Assembly (NCBI GenBank): GCA_021234155.1
Contig: JAJEKV010000504.1
Span: forward strand, 38,278-102,277
Reading direction: 5' to 3'
Origin: Isoetes taiwanensis
Lineage: Eukaryota; Streptophyta; Lycopodiopsida; Isoetales; Isoetaceae
DNA length: 64,000 bases
Part shown: piece after piece, positions 25,132 through 36,785 of the stretch
How positions within the stretch are numbered: position 1 is the stretch's first letter
Layout: each line of letters begins with the position of its first letter
Program-made: the position numbers and the translations under genes
Notes under the pieces: model-generated
Told to the model about the DNA's origin: nothing
The model's input: only the letters and a program-made list of their open reading frames with translations
Database searches by the model: none

Positions 25132-26357
25132 TGATCTACTCATGAAAATGCTGCGGCGTTTGTTGCATTAGATGCAGAATGAAAAGATCTTTCAAGTGAT
25201 ATATGGTTATGATGTATTTCAATACAAGCCATATGTGTTAACCTTAAAAAATATGGTTTTTTGCTCTTTTCTTATATATTTACATCCCAAAAGATATAAC
25301 AATGGGTTGTCATTAGAAAGATCTTGAGGAGACGAATCCATTGCCACAAATAGTGTTCGAATCGGAGTTTTTGATCAAAAGTTATAGTAGAAAAATGACC
25401 TTTACGCAAAAGTTAGTTAGAGCGCATTAATCATCTGCTGCCACATATCTTTGGAATAAAATACAACGGAGCTCTTCTCTTATTGGGCGGTTTAAAAGGC
25501 TGATGTGGCTTTTAAGCATCCCTTTGGGACAAAATGAGATCTCAAATTACCTCTAATATGCGCATAAAAAAAACACATCCAAATTAATATGATTAAGCAT
25601 GCAATGCACCACATTCACGATGGTGCAATTCATCCTCTCAGCAAATAAAGTACATAAATGTATAGCCAAAGAGAATCACAGAATCATAGAATGGCCCACA
25701 AAGTTTAGAACGGACCAGTTCTAAGACTCGCGTAGCACGATATCTTTCCCTAGAGAATGAGTGGCAATGTGGCTTACCAATAACATATGCCTCACAAGCA
25801 TTCAATACTCCACAAGGTTATCACAGCTCATGTCCAAAGGAGCTTGAAAGCTAGCATGACCAAAACGTCGATGCCACAAAGTACTGATATCATCACCATG
25901 AGATATCACACATTAGCAAACCCATCATTCATCTTGAGTTTATAAAGATTGCCTTTGATGACCATATCTTAAAAGAGGTTTCCATGTATTTTCAAAGAGC
26001 CATAAAGAACTAGCATCACCACCACAGTGTTAGACCAAATTTTGCACGAGGTCATACAAAGGGAAACTTATCTAGATGCCAAACAACAACATGACAAGCT
26101 TTGACACAAAAAGTATGTTGGCTTGTTAAATTCAATAAGAAAACCTATAGCATTGAGGCAAGAAATAGAATAGGGCAAGCGCATTGAAATTCAATACTAA
26201 AACCAATATCCAATACATGCAAAATTTCATGCCTCCTCAACAATCATCCTTAATCAACATTCATGAAAGTGTTAGTTTCAAGCACATTATACATATCTCT
26301 TACCAGGTGGACCTCATGATGAATTCCAAGAAAAATTTTATGCTGTGTAGCAAACTT
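25132..26357. other. Copia interior segment, unit-1 copy
   Basis: This sequence is repeated at 28599-29818. No domain is readable in one frame, and short 60-80 codon frames are not recognisable. Confidence 0.45.
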
Positions 26358-28015
26358 GAAACATGCCCCTATGTTCAAACATGCCACGTGGCTCAAACAT
26401 GCCATGTTGGTTCAAACATGCCATAATGCCACATAGGCTCAAACACCTCGGCTCAAACATACCACCTAGGCTCAAGCATTGCCCCTAGGGTCAAACATGC
26501 CCTAGGCTCAAACATGCCACATAGGCTCAAACACCTCAGCTCAAACATGCCACATAGGCTCAAGCATTGCCCTTAGGGTCAAACAGACCACCTAGGCTCA
26601 AACATGTACCTAGGCCAAAACATGCAACTAGGGTCATAAAAATGCTCTTTCAAATGATATCCCCCCCCCCTTTTTTTTTTCTTAAATATGTTTTGGTATG
26701 TTTTTGATAATTTCAATGTTGTGTCAAACATGCCCTAAGGCTAGAACATGCCATCCTAACTCAAACATGACATGTGGCGCAAACATGCCACTTGGCTCAA
26801 ACATGACACATAGACTCAAATGTGACATGCAACTCAAACATACCCTAGGCTCAAACAAGACACGTGGCTCAAACATGCCACATAGGCTCAAACATGCCAT
26901 ATAGACTCAAATATGTGATGTGGCTCAAACATGCCACTAGGCAGGCATAAAAAACAGGGTGTTAGTCTCCTTAATTTCTAGTTGGAATCTTTATTTTCTG
27001 TTTCGAGTTTTGCTTGCCGACAAAGAAACTGGTAATTTTGAAGTTTCTATACAAAACCCGACAAATACTCGTTAGCTTATTTGCAAAATCTGGTGGAGCA
27101 TGGCATACAATGGCAAGTTATCTAGATAGAGGCACTGGGGATTTTGAATCATGGCTACTAGAGTGATAAAAATGCATGTTTTATTTGTTTTAAGAATGAA
27201 ATATGATCTCGTAAAAAATATAGTTTGAATGGGGCAGAAAAAAGGGCATCATGGGATGGGGGCATGAGATGAACAGTGGCCAGTATATACGTCATTTGAA
27301 AGTTATTCGGTATAATTTAGAGCCTAAAAACTATAGAGCTTTGTCAACGATGAAATTTAACAAAAGAAAACTACCAAAATAGGATACAAAACTATCAAAA
27401 TATGCATGATATAATTGTGTCGATCCAACCGCCAAAATGAACGGCTGAGATGGTGATCCATGTCGTGGGATCCTATTGGTGGAGATTAACTGCCGAGATG
27501 TGATGCTGCCTTCTTTCCCGCCTCTATCTCATTTCCCGCTTCTATCTCCTATCTTATGATCTCCACTTCCGGCCATGCCATTCTTCCGGCCACTTCCCAT
27601 CTTAGGCATCCATTCTTCCATTCTTCCGGCCATCCCATCTTCCGACCATGCCATTCTTCCGCCATGCCATTCGCCTCTAATGAAGGCGTGGAGAAACGCT
27701 TTATTCGCAAGGTTTTCTTCAAAGAAAATGTTAGGCGACCTTTGTCTACAATGCAAGCATTGCATAATATAATCCGCACCATCATGTTCGAGGGAATTAG
27801 AGCTGTTTTAGTATATTATGTTTTGAATGAGCTGCTTTTACATCGCACACTATGTAAAAGCCCATGTATGCTTCTCAGCTCTATGTTGATATGCCGAAGT
27901 TGGAGCCGCTTGAACAGTTCATTAGAAAGGAAGAGGTTCTCGTCTCCAAGCAAATGTTAGCATAGAGCTATGGTGATCATGGAATAGCTGGGTTCAAAGG
28001 AAAGGAGGTCATTCT

Positions 28016-28214
28016 TGTTAGAAATATGAGACACACAAAACTTTTCCCACAAGACAAGATCATGTTTCATGCATATGAGATACATATTTATACATCAATA
28101 TGCGCCACAATTAGGCTAGTGCCACAATAGGCAAGAGTGCTATATGTGAAACACGTGCCATATACGGCAAAAGGTAAAGGTGCAATATCTCCTATAGAAA
28201 GGAGATTCCAAACA
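28016..28214 (-). repeat. Copia LTR (internal copy created by the duplication)
   Basis: 199 bp, nearly identical to the outer LTRs. Its left flank (GGTCATTCT) is the same as that of the 23500 copy, so it was duplicated with its flank rather than inserted independently. Confidence 0.88.
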
Positions 28215-28451
28215 CCCTCCCTGCAAGTTTAGTCTTCTGAACAAAATAATTGTATCTCATATTTAAAGATGCCTCCAACCATCCCTCCCTGCATCTTTAA
28301 TATAGTGCTTGGATCAAAAAAACCTTTTGTGGGTTAAAAGGAAAAAACCCAAGCACTTTCAGAACAACTAGTAACAACAAAAGATTCAACAATTCCAAGA
28401 GTTGCTTTGCACATCTCTTGTTTCTGAAGTCCTAATGCTTTGGTGAAGATG

Positions 28452-28613
28452 TCAAGTCGTCTACTGCCTTGAGTGCCACAGCTCTTGATAAGAATCAGAT
28501 ATGGCATGAGCGACTTGGGCATGCAAACTTTCAATTTTTGAAAAGGATGAAGGATCATAACTTTGTCTTGGGACTGCCAAAAATTAAAGTGCCCCCGGTG
28601 ATCTACTCATGAA
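28452..28613 (+). pseudogene. Copia GAG-pre-integrase fragment, inverted relative to the rest
   Basis: The plus-strand frame contains IWHERLGHANFQFLKRMKDH, the signature of the domain before Copia integrase, and then GLPKIKVPP. It is only about 50 codons and runs opposite to the surrounding Copia pol. It replaces the 23939-25131 segment in duplication unit 2. Confidence 0.82.
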
Positions 28614-29818
28614 AATGCTGCGGCGTTTGTTGCATTAGATGCAGAATGAAAAGATCTTTCAAGTGATATATGGTTATGATGTATTTCAATACAAGCCATA
28701 TGTGTTAACCTTAAAAAATATGGTTTTTTGCTCTTTTCTTATATATTTACATCCCAAAAGATATAACAATGGATTGTCATTAGAAAGGTCTTGAGGAGAC
28801 GAATCCATTGCCACAAATAGTGTTCGACCGGAGTTTTTGATCAAAAAGTTATAGTAGAAAAATGACAACGCAAAAGTTAGTTAGAACTGCATTAATCTTC
28901 TTTGCCACATAATACTGGAATAAAATACACTGGAGCTCTTCTCTTATTGGACAGTTTAAAAAGCTGATGTGGCTTTTTAAGCATCCCTTGGGACAAAATG
29001 AGATCTCAAATTACCTCTAATGTCTGCATAAAAACACATCCAAATTAATATGATTAAGCATGCAATGCACCACATTCACGATGGTGCAATTCGTCCTCTC
29101 AGCAAATAAAGTACATAAATGTATAGCCAAAGAGAATCACAGAATCATAGAATGGCCCACAAAGTTTAGAACGGACCAGTTCTAAGACTTGTAACACGAT
29201 ATATCTTTCCCCAGAGAATGAGTGGCAATGTGGCTTACCAATAACATATGCCTCACAAGCATTCAATACTCCACAAGGTTATCACAGCTCATGTCCAAAG
29301 GAGCTTGAAAGCTAGCATGACCAAAACGTCGATGCCACAAAGTACTGATATCATCACCATGAGATATCACACATTAGCAAACCCATCATTCATCTTGAGT
29401 TTATAAAGATTGCCTTTGATGACCATATCTTAAAAGAGGTTTCCATGTATTTTCAAAGAGCCATAAAGAACTAGCATCACCACCACAGTGTTAGACCAAA
29501 TTTTGCACGAGGTCATACAAAGGGAAACTTATCTAGATGCCAAACAACAACATGACAAGCTTTGACACAAAAAGTATGTTGGCTTGTTAAATTCAATAAG
29601 AAAACCTATAGCATTGAGGCAAGAAATAGAATAGGGCAAGCGCATTGAAATTCAATACTAAAACCAATATCCAATACATGCAAAATTTCATGCCTCCTCA
29701 ACAATCATCCTTAATCAACATTCATGAAAGTGTTAGTTTCAAGCACATTATACATATCTCTTACCAGGTGGACCTCATGATGAATTCCAAGAAAAATTTT
29801 ATGCTGTGTAGCAAACTT

Positions 29819-31340
29819 CCTGTAATAACATTCATCTTCCAAAGTCAATCTTCAAGAAAATTTTCCAATTAGAGATATTCAATCAGTCAATCTCCAAAGA
29901 GATTTTGCAATTTCAGTATGCCAATCGCCAATGAGATTTTCCAATGTCAGTAAGTCAAATCTTTAATGAGATGTTCAATTAGATACTGGCCAATTTTCAA
30001 TCAAGCTCCAAGGAGATTGCTTTGCCAAATTTCTAGTTTGCAATTATATATTTGTCAATTTTCAATAACATATCTTCTAGTTTGCATCTCCAATGAGATT
30101 TTCATTACACACTAGCAAATCGTAAATTCATCTACAACAAGATAGTAGAACGACAAGACATATGCCAAAATATGATATTCGTCATCACCATATGCAGTTA
30201 GAGCATGTACAAATACATCATTCAATTTCAACCCATACGGATATATATACTGCAGTGCCAAAAGACACATCCATTGTAAAGAAATTAATCGACACCTCAG
30301 ATTATTGAATACAAAACCAATAAACATAATACCTGTCGTTCTTTACCATAACTTGTTCATGCACACAACCAAAAATTAATCCACAATTCAGGAATAATAC
30401 ACACATGCAGCATCAAATGCGATTTCAACAGTGTAGCTAGCAGATAAATCCAACTGCTAAAATGTCTAAGCACATGGTCACTGTAATAATCAAAATTTGC
30501 ACACCTTCATGCTATCATACTTAACTTTCATACGTAAGTTCCATCATTTAAAACTTCCATGCTTAACTTACATGATTCAAGTCTTCCATGCTTAACTTTC
30601 ATTATTCAAGACTTTCATGCTTAAACTTTCATGATTCAAGACTTCCATGCTTAACTTTCATGATTCAAGACTTTCATGCTTAATTTAATAGGTATTTAAC
30701 ATCCCTGGGATATGGCTAAAGGCAATGCATATCCAACTAGTTAAGAGCAAATTCTTAGGCAAAGAATTTAATGGTAGGCAGGATTTCAACACCCTGAATC
30801 CCTCTTCAACGAGCAAGAGATGACAAAGTCTTCAATTTCAAATCAAAGGTTTTAGACTATTACAGCATGCTACCAATAGCTATTAGGAATCAAGAGGCAG
30901 CTGTTAAAAAGCTAGTTAGGCATATATCTTCAGGATCCATACAATGATGGTTTAGAAGATTCACAGATGCATTAAAAGGATATAGTTAATCATCAACAAG
31001 TAATACTACTTTTTATCTTCAACAAATAACAAAGAATTAACTATCGAACATGAATACCACTCTCCATCCTTTCTTTTTCTCCGCAGTCTTAAAACAGGGT
31101 TAGTCACTAAAATTTCGATAACTCAAAAAATAATTATTTTTTTTGGCTGATTTTTGTTTCAACTTAAACTAGACTTTAAGTTCTTTCCAATAAGCTTTAG
31201 ATCGCATAAATCTGATCTATATTAGAAAAGTTATGGCCTTCCAAAGCAAGGCTATATTTTTACTCCATAGCTGCGACTTTCTACTTTTGCTTTTGCATCA
31301 AACATAACACTAATGCTTATAGACTATACAACGAATCTGG
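29819..31340. other. Copia 5' interior, non-coding as it stands
   Basis: This lies between the PBS and the duplicated segment, where gag is expected. Repeated words such as CCAATGAGATTTTCC occur near 29920-30100. No gag zinc knuckle or open frame is visible. Confidence 0.45.
30505..30687. repeat. ~30-bp tandem repeats
   Basis: About six imperfect copies of a unit containing TTCCATGCTTAACTTTCATG and then ATTCAAGACT. Confidence 0.85.
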
Positions 31341-31351
31341 CTTTGATACCA
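31341..31351 (-). promoter_or_regulatory. Primer-binding site of the Copia element
   Basis: Read on the minus strand this is TGGTATCAAAG, directly after the 5' LTR. Confidence 0.85.
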
Positions 31352-31550
31352 TGTTAGAAATATGAGACACACAAAACTTTTCCCACAAGACAAGATCATG
31401 TTTCATTCATATGAGATACATATTTATACATCAATATGCGCCACAATTAGGCTGGTGCCACAATAGGCAAGAGTGCTATATGTGAAACACGTGCCATATA
31501 TGGCAAAAGGTAAAGGTGCAATATCTCCTATAGAAAGGAGATTCCAAACA
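31352..31550 (-). repeat. Copia LTR (5' LTR)
   Basis: 199 bp, followed by the target duplication ATTCT at 31551-31555. Confidence 0.9.
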
Positions 31551-31555
31551 ATTCT

Positions 31556-32379
31556 ACCTGCCTGAAGCTGACTGATTATCTCAATCATGATGGCATAGTC
31601 GGGAAATGGCATAGTTTGAGCAGTAGCCATTATTCATTGATTTCCAAACTGGCAGTAGCGGTAGACCAAGATATCTTTGGATCTGGCGGAGTGCATGTAA
31701 TAGGGAATCAGAAGTAGAGGAATGAGCACTTGAAAACCTCTAAGAAGATAGTTATGAATTTTGCTTTGTATTTTGCAGTACATTAGGTAGGATGCAAACT
31801 GTAATGATTTGCTAATGATCAGGCTTTTTTTATTGCAGGCTATCCAGATTTTTCTTTAAGATTTTATTGGAATCTGTAGCAGACAATACACAGACGGTTC
31901 CAAATTGGAATCTCTCTGCACATCAAGATCGAGCAGGATTATGATAGCATTGTATTCAACAGCCCTTTAGCTCTTTGCGGAAACCAGAAGGCAAGTTTTG
32001 CAGCCATGCCTATGCTTACAAGGGATTTTTTGGATTCTTGCAGGCTTTGATTATGGTACAAGGATGGTTTTGTTTTCCACCAACTGTGCTCTGGAATAGA
32101 ACAGGAAGCAGTCCATTTTCTTTCCTGGACTATCATAGCTATATCCAGCTTCTTTTTTATTTGCTTATCAGGCTTTGCTACGTGTTTGTATCAATAAAAT
32201 TTAAATATCATTTGTTTGATTGGCGCCATTAAAAGTTTTAAGCAATTTTGTTCTTAAATTTTAACAGCTGTGTAAGATATGGAATATATGATAACATATT
32301 CTCTTGATCAGAGAGTCTATAAAAGAGTCTATAAAATATGCTAAACAAAATTTTAACCAAATGCAAACAATATCTATTT
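31556..32379. other. Right flank of the Copia insertion
   Basis: AT-rich. A plus-strand stretch near 31570-31715 reads LTDYLNHDGIVGKWHS before a stop and may be a decayed coding relic. I do not recognise it. Nothing else was seen. Confidence 0.4.
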
Positions 32380-33180
32380 TTGAAAAAAACCATTTTTTTC
32401 TTTTCTTGAAACCATATGTTATTTTATGAGGAAATCAACATTTGGAAACAACATACAAAATTCCTTACGTAGTTTTTTAGTGTTGTTTTTCGCAAACAAC
32501 AATTAAGAACATGTGGACTTTTCAAGTTTTACTACAAACCACATGTCTATTTTTTAAGAAAGCAACACTTTAAAACTACAGCTACTTTTAAAAAACATAG
32601 TATTGTTTTTTCGTAAAACAACAATTAAAAACAACATATAGATCTTTTAATTGTATTACAAACCACATGTCTACTTTTTAGGAAGGCAACAGCTACTTTT
32701 AAAAAACATAGTATTGTTTTTTCGTAAAACAACAATTGAAAACAACATATAGATCTTTTAATTGTATTACAAACCACATGTCTAGTTTTTAGGAAGGCAA
32801 CGCTTGAAAACTACAGTTACTTTTAAAAAAACATAGTGTTGTTTTTTCGCAAAACAATAGTTAAAGACAACATGTAGACCTTTTAATTGTATTAAGAACC
32901 ACATGTCTATTTTTTAGAAAAGCAACACTTGAAAACTACAGCTAGTTTTAAAAAACAACATGTAAAAACGCATGTTAATTTCTACGTATAGATAATTTTG
33001 ACAAAACTCTATGCGTAGACTTTTGGCAACAAAAACTACACGTATAAAAATTTTGCTAAAAACTACACGTCATTTCTAGCAAATCCGGACAAAAAACAAC
33101 ACGTAGTTTTTTGGTGTTGTTTTTTTGCAAAAAAGACACTGAAAAACAACATGTGGACCCAGTTTTGGGGTGGTAGTGTA
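32380..33180 (-). repeat. A/T-rich degenerate tandem array, inverted relative of 16150-16968
   Basis: Roughly 110-bp imperfect repeats carry AAAACATAGTATTGTTTTTT, CGTAAAACAACAATT and ACAAACCACATGTCTA. The right border TGGACCCAGTTTTGGGGTGG (33152-33171) is the reverse complement of the left border of the 16.2-kb array. Confidence 0.75.
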
Positions 33181-33474
33181 AGCATGGCCCTATATAGGTA
33201 ATAAATGCTTATTTCTATAACAATTGTTTTCTTTTTCTTTTTTTTCTTCCTTTTATTTAAGGCATGTATTTTTATGTTATAAGTAAAATAAGTACACTGC
33301 TAAAAGCCTTATTGAATCCCTCAATGGATCAAATTGGAAACAGAGGCACGCTATGAACCCAGGCATGGGAACATAAAAGAAACCATAGCTCCAGAGGTTA
33401 TTGAAGTAGAAATCCCATGATCATCTAAGGATAGAAACACCTGGGGCACCAATCCGAATATATCAAAACACTAC
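33181..33474. other. Non-coding stretch
   Basis: AT-rich, no feature recognised. Confidence 0.4.
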
Positions 33475-33482
33475 AAGGGATC

Positions 33483-33610
33483 ATCGACCTTGAACGACGT
33501 CCAGACATTGATCAACGACGTCAATACGTCTTTAAACGGCGTGAACGTCTTTCAACGACGTGAACATCTTTCAACGACGTTAACGATGTTTAACGACGTC
33601 TAGCGGAGCC
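33483..33610. repeat. Cluster of CAACGACGT words
   Basis: Short imperfect repeats: GAACGACGTCC, CAACGACGTCAA, CAACGACGTGAACATCTTT, CAACGACGTTAACG, TAACGACGTC. About eight ACG(A/G)CGT words fall in 130 bp, spaced about 17-20 bp apart. Another, GTAACGACGTTTATGG, lies at about 33690. Confidence 0.75.
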
Positions 33611-34981
33611 TACGTGTCGCAACTGCTTGCGTGGCCTGCGGATGTTGCCAAGCTGGCAGGCCTGCGTGTCATGCCACAGTCACAAAACGTCGTAACGACG
33701 TTTATGGCATCTGACGTGCCCTGGGTGCCCGCGTGGCCTACTGGCAGATTTTTCTCTTTCATTCACTCTTGACAGTTTCCCATTACTGATTGCTAAGTTG
33801 AATCTCACAATTGGTTCTATCTTCATTTTTCTATAGAATATTGCTGCAAGCTCATGTTATTGAGGAGAGACCAACATTTGATACTCATAATGCAGTTCTA
33901 ATGCTTCAGGTGCATTACAAAGGTAAGCTCATTGGTATCAACAAATACACACTGGTTTTCTAGGCATTGGCTTTTATCAGGAGCAGGTTCTTGCATTACA
34001 GAGGTAAGCTCATTGGTATCAACAAATATACACTGGTTTTCTAGGCACTAGTTTTTATCGTTGTTGTTATCTCTGATATTAGAGAATGCAGCACCTAATC
34101 TAGCAATCTGCCCTCATCAATTTTAAAACTATAATCTTAGTGATGCATGCTTCCAAGGTGTAAATGCATTTTGAAGAAAGGAAGACAGCTCTTAGAGTAG
34201 ATGGGGTTAGAAGTTAAGTAGCACCCTACTTAAATGTTTCAATGATCTGGCACGTTATTTCTGTAAATATTATTTCTTGAAGATGATGATGTTAGTGTTA
34301 AATCTATGGCTAAATATGAGCATACATTATCTAAGTGATCTATTGCTGCCGAGCATACATGATCGAAGCCTACACATTTGGGTGGTCTGGTGTAAACACT
34401 TAAGTGCATCATTCCTTCCATCAATTAAAGTGCATTCCTGAATTTTAGATTTGACAACTCATATAATAGACATAATCCTTGAGTACATGAAGCCATTAGA
34501 GGCAGAATGAGATCTAGTTTTGTCCTCTTAAGAAAAATGCCACATCATATTGCTATTCATTCCATGTCATCATGCTCTCACGAACAACCACTCAACAACC
34601 TACCAACCCTACTCAACAACCTTATCAACCATGAATTAATTGCACCAAACAATATCTTATTAATTTAACTTCATCTTGTCGGCTTCTATGTTTTACGGGC
34701 ACCCATGATTTTTTTTTTTAATTCTATGGTGTATCATGCTGGCTCCTGTGACTATCGATCAAACAAAAAAAAATGAACTCGGTGCAAAGGTAGAGATCGG
34801 TCCTCCATAAAATCTGTTCTTTTCGCTCTAAAATTCTTTTGAAACTACCATAATTAGAAGTTCAAGGGGATTGAATGGCGCCATTTTCTTCCCTCCATGG
34901 TAATTTCAAGGTTCGGTTCCTTGAGAGGAGATTTTGCATCGAGCATCTTGATTGCATTCTTTGTTCTAAAGAAGATTAATA
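33611..34981. other. Non-coding stretch before gene W
   Basis: AT-rich, and it contains the duplication at 33908-34057. No gene recognised. It may hold the promoter of the W coding sequence. Confidence 0.4.
33908..34057. repeat. Tandem duplication of ~78 bp
   Basis: Both copies contain AGGTAAGCTCATTGGTATCA and CACTGGTTTTCTAGGCA. Confidence 0.8.
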
Positions 34982-35089
34982 ATGGCAGATATTCGGGTGT
35001 CTTTACCATCTAAAGAGTATGCACCAAGCTGGTCTAGGAGACAAGGTGGATCAAAGCCTAAATTGGATGAAAATCTTCTGAGGATTATG
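34982..35089 (+). pseudogene. Gene W, 5' part: unknown protein split by a Gypsy insertion
   Basis: An ATG at 34982 opens 36 codons (start MADIRVSLPSKEYAPSWSRR) ending exactly at the Gypsy target duplication TTATG (35085-35089). The frame continues without a break after the element at 55659. The product is not recognised; the beginning is basic and serine/proline-containing. It may be a host gene or the ORF of an older mobile element. Confidence 0.7.
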
Positions 35090-35798
35090 TGTAACGTTCC
35101 AGGGAAATATACGCTATAAATACGTATATTTCCGGGTCCGTTACTATACAAATCTACTTCGTAGCCTTGTATACCTTAGGAAGTGGCATGGGTGCAAATC
35201 TAAGTTATGTGTATAACTTAGATAACCTTAGGATAAGGCCCATTTCCCAAATGGCCTTAGGGTGTGTTTTTTATTTACATACTCAATCTCTAGTGTGGGC
35301 GACGCATGTGCTGGTTGAGTGCTGGACCCGTCACATTACATTTTCGCCGCACGTCAAAGGCCTTCACGTGTCATTTTCTCTTGGGCGCCAAATTCTGTTG
35401 GTCGATCCGAAGCACCGGAATTTGCCACTTCAGCAATCCGTGGTGCTGCTAATCCGTGCTGCTGATCCGAGGTTGTGACCGCTGATGCAAAATGAATTTT
35501 AAAATTAGATTTGGCGGTTTTGGTACTGTCCACAGCAATAATTTCATGAGTTTCTTTCTTTGCTAATTTTTCCGGTTCGCTATGGCGCCACCGGAGAGAG
35601 GCATTTTGTGCATCTATGTGCAAGACACATGTTAATTTTGATGTGGACAAACCGCTATCTAGCCTTCAATTTTTCAGAACAGGGTGAAAACTTCTTCGCC
35701 ATTTGTTCTCGAATTGCTGATGCAATTTCTCAAGAATCTACAATTGAAGATTCCATTTCGGGATAAATACAAGTTTAATTTGTGCAAGAATTGCAAAG

Positions 35799-36770
35799 AT
35801 GGTAATCGATACTCATAATTCATTACATATTATTTGGTGTGACAAGCAAAATAGACACAATTTGAATGATAAGCAACTTATTTGTGAATCAAGATGCGTA
35901 ACAAAGAGATCCACTTTGCTACAAATGGATCCCATACATCCGTGTACTAATTTACTTCATAGTTGTTGGGAACTGCTCCTAATTTGTTGGTGTTGGTTGT
36001 GTTGATGAACCGCTTTCATGTTTAGAATCTTTTCCCGAACCTTATGAACAAATTGAATCAAATGCTAATTACCCGAAGGCAATGAATGTCACGAAGTTTT
36101 GCGACCTTGTTTCCAAGGTAATTTCCAAGTCTTTTTCTTTTCTTTCAATCTTTTTACTTAATTTAAGTAATTTTATTTCTTATCCATCTTTAGATTCTTT
36201 TCCCCAAGACTTTGAAGATTATGAAGGTTAAACCAACAAAGCACTCAAGAAACCCAATGTCATGAAGAACCTTGTTTTGAAGGTAAGTAAGTTTAGCAAT
36301 TTACTCGAACCCGAAAGATTTCTAATATTGAACTTCAAAAATATTTTGCGGATGGTGATGCTTTTAGAAGGTATAGAGCTGAGTTAAGGAGAAAGGAGAT
36401 GAGTCTTAAAAGGGAAAGAGAGCTTTGCAAGCAGATGAAGAAGCCTTACTACAAGGAGATCTCAAAGACATGGAAAAGAGAAGGTTATCAAAAGAGTTGC
36501 ACTCAAGGTAAAAAAGGTTCTTCAAAGTGCAAATTTTAAAGATAGAAAGGAGATACTTCAATCTTCAACAAAGTGGTTTCTCGAACTCATTGCCCAAGCA
36601 AAGCAAGGGAAGAGTCTCAGATGAAGAGTATTGTAGAAAATTTTAAAAATCTTTGCAGCTCATAAGAATGAGAAGAAAATGAGATATTAGGAGAGCAAGA
36701 AATGCCGCCATGGTTTATATCCGGCCAATAGTGACATCAACAAATCAAGATTCTCTAGAACTCTATGTTT
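35799..36770 (+). pseudogene. Upstream coding traces of the TIR-element transposase
   Basis: Short open stretches are separated by GT...AG-like joints. One reads DEPLSCLESFPEPYEQIESN (about 36006-36065). Another reads RRYRAELRRKEMSLKRERE (about 36367-36423) and continues into KKPYYKEISKTWKREGYQ. They are charged and exon-like and presumably encode the N-terminal half of the protein that continues at 36786. The exon structure is not resolved. Confidence 0.4.
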
Positions 36771-36785
36771 GAATGTAAAGATTGT

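Larger units (their letters stand above)
21860..26361. repeat. Tandem duplication, unit 1
   Basis: The order is: diverged 19-bp-type satellite (21860-22440), unassigned sequence with CCATTCTT-type repeats near 23055-23155, the Copia LTR (23500-23698), the Copia pol end (to 23938), a segment present only in this copy (23939-25131), then 25132-26357. Everything except 23939-25131 recurs in the same order at 26362-29818. Differences are point changes and many 1-4 base indels. Confidence 0.85.
26362..29818. repeat. Tandem duplication, unit 2
   Basis: Direct repeat of 21860-26357, joined head to tail (CAAACTT, then CATGCCCC). The pol-bearing segment of unit 1 (about 1.19 kb) is replaced by a 144-bp piece (28455-28598) that carries a plus-strand Copia fragment. 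A real duplication followed by replacement is plausible; an assembly artefact joining two haplotypes is also plausible. Confidence 0.82.
23500..31550 (-). mobile_element. Ty1/Copia retrotransposon, degenerate and internally rearranged
   Basis: The outer 199-bp LTRs (23500-23698 and 31352-31550; TGTTAGAAATATGAG...CCAAACA) are flanked by a perfect target duplication ATTCT (23495-23499 and 31551-31555). In minus orientation the PBS TGGTATCAAAG (31351-31341) follows the 5' LTR, and the PPT GCAGGGAGGG precedes the 3' LTR. The pol remains are broken by stops and frameshifts, and a third LTR (28016-28214) sits inside because of the tandem duplication. The outer LTRs differ at very few positions by eye although the coding region is wrecked. 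Confidence 0.9.

Noticed and set aside
28016-28214. Independent insertion of a third Copia LTR
   Set aside because: It carries the same left flank as the 23500 copy and no target duplication of its own; it came with the block duplication.
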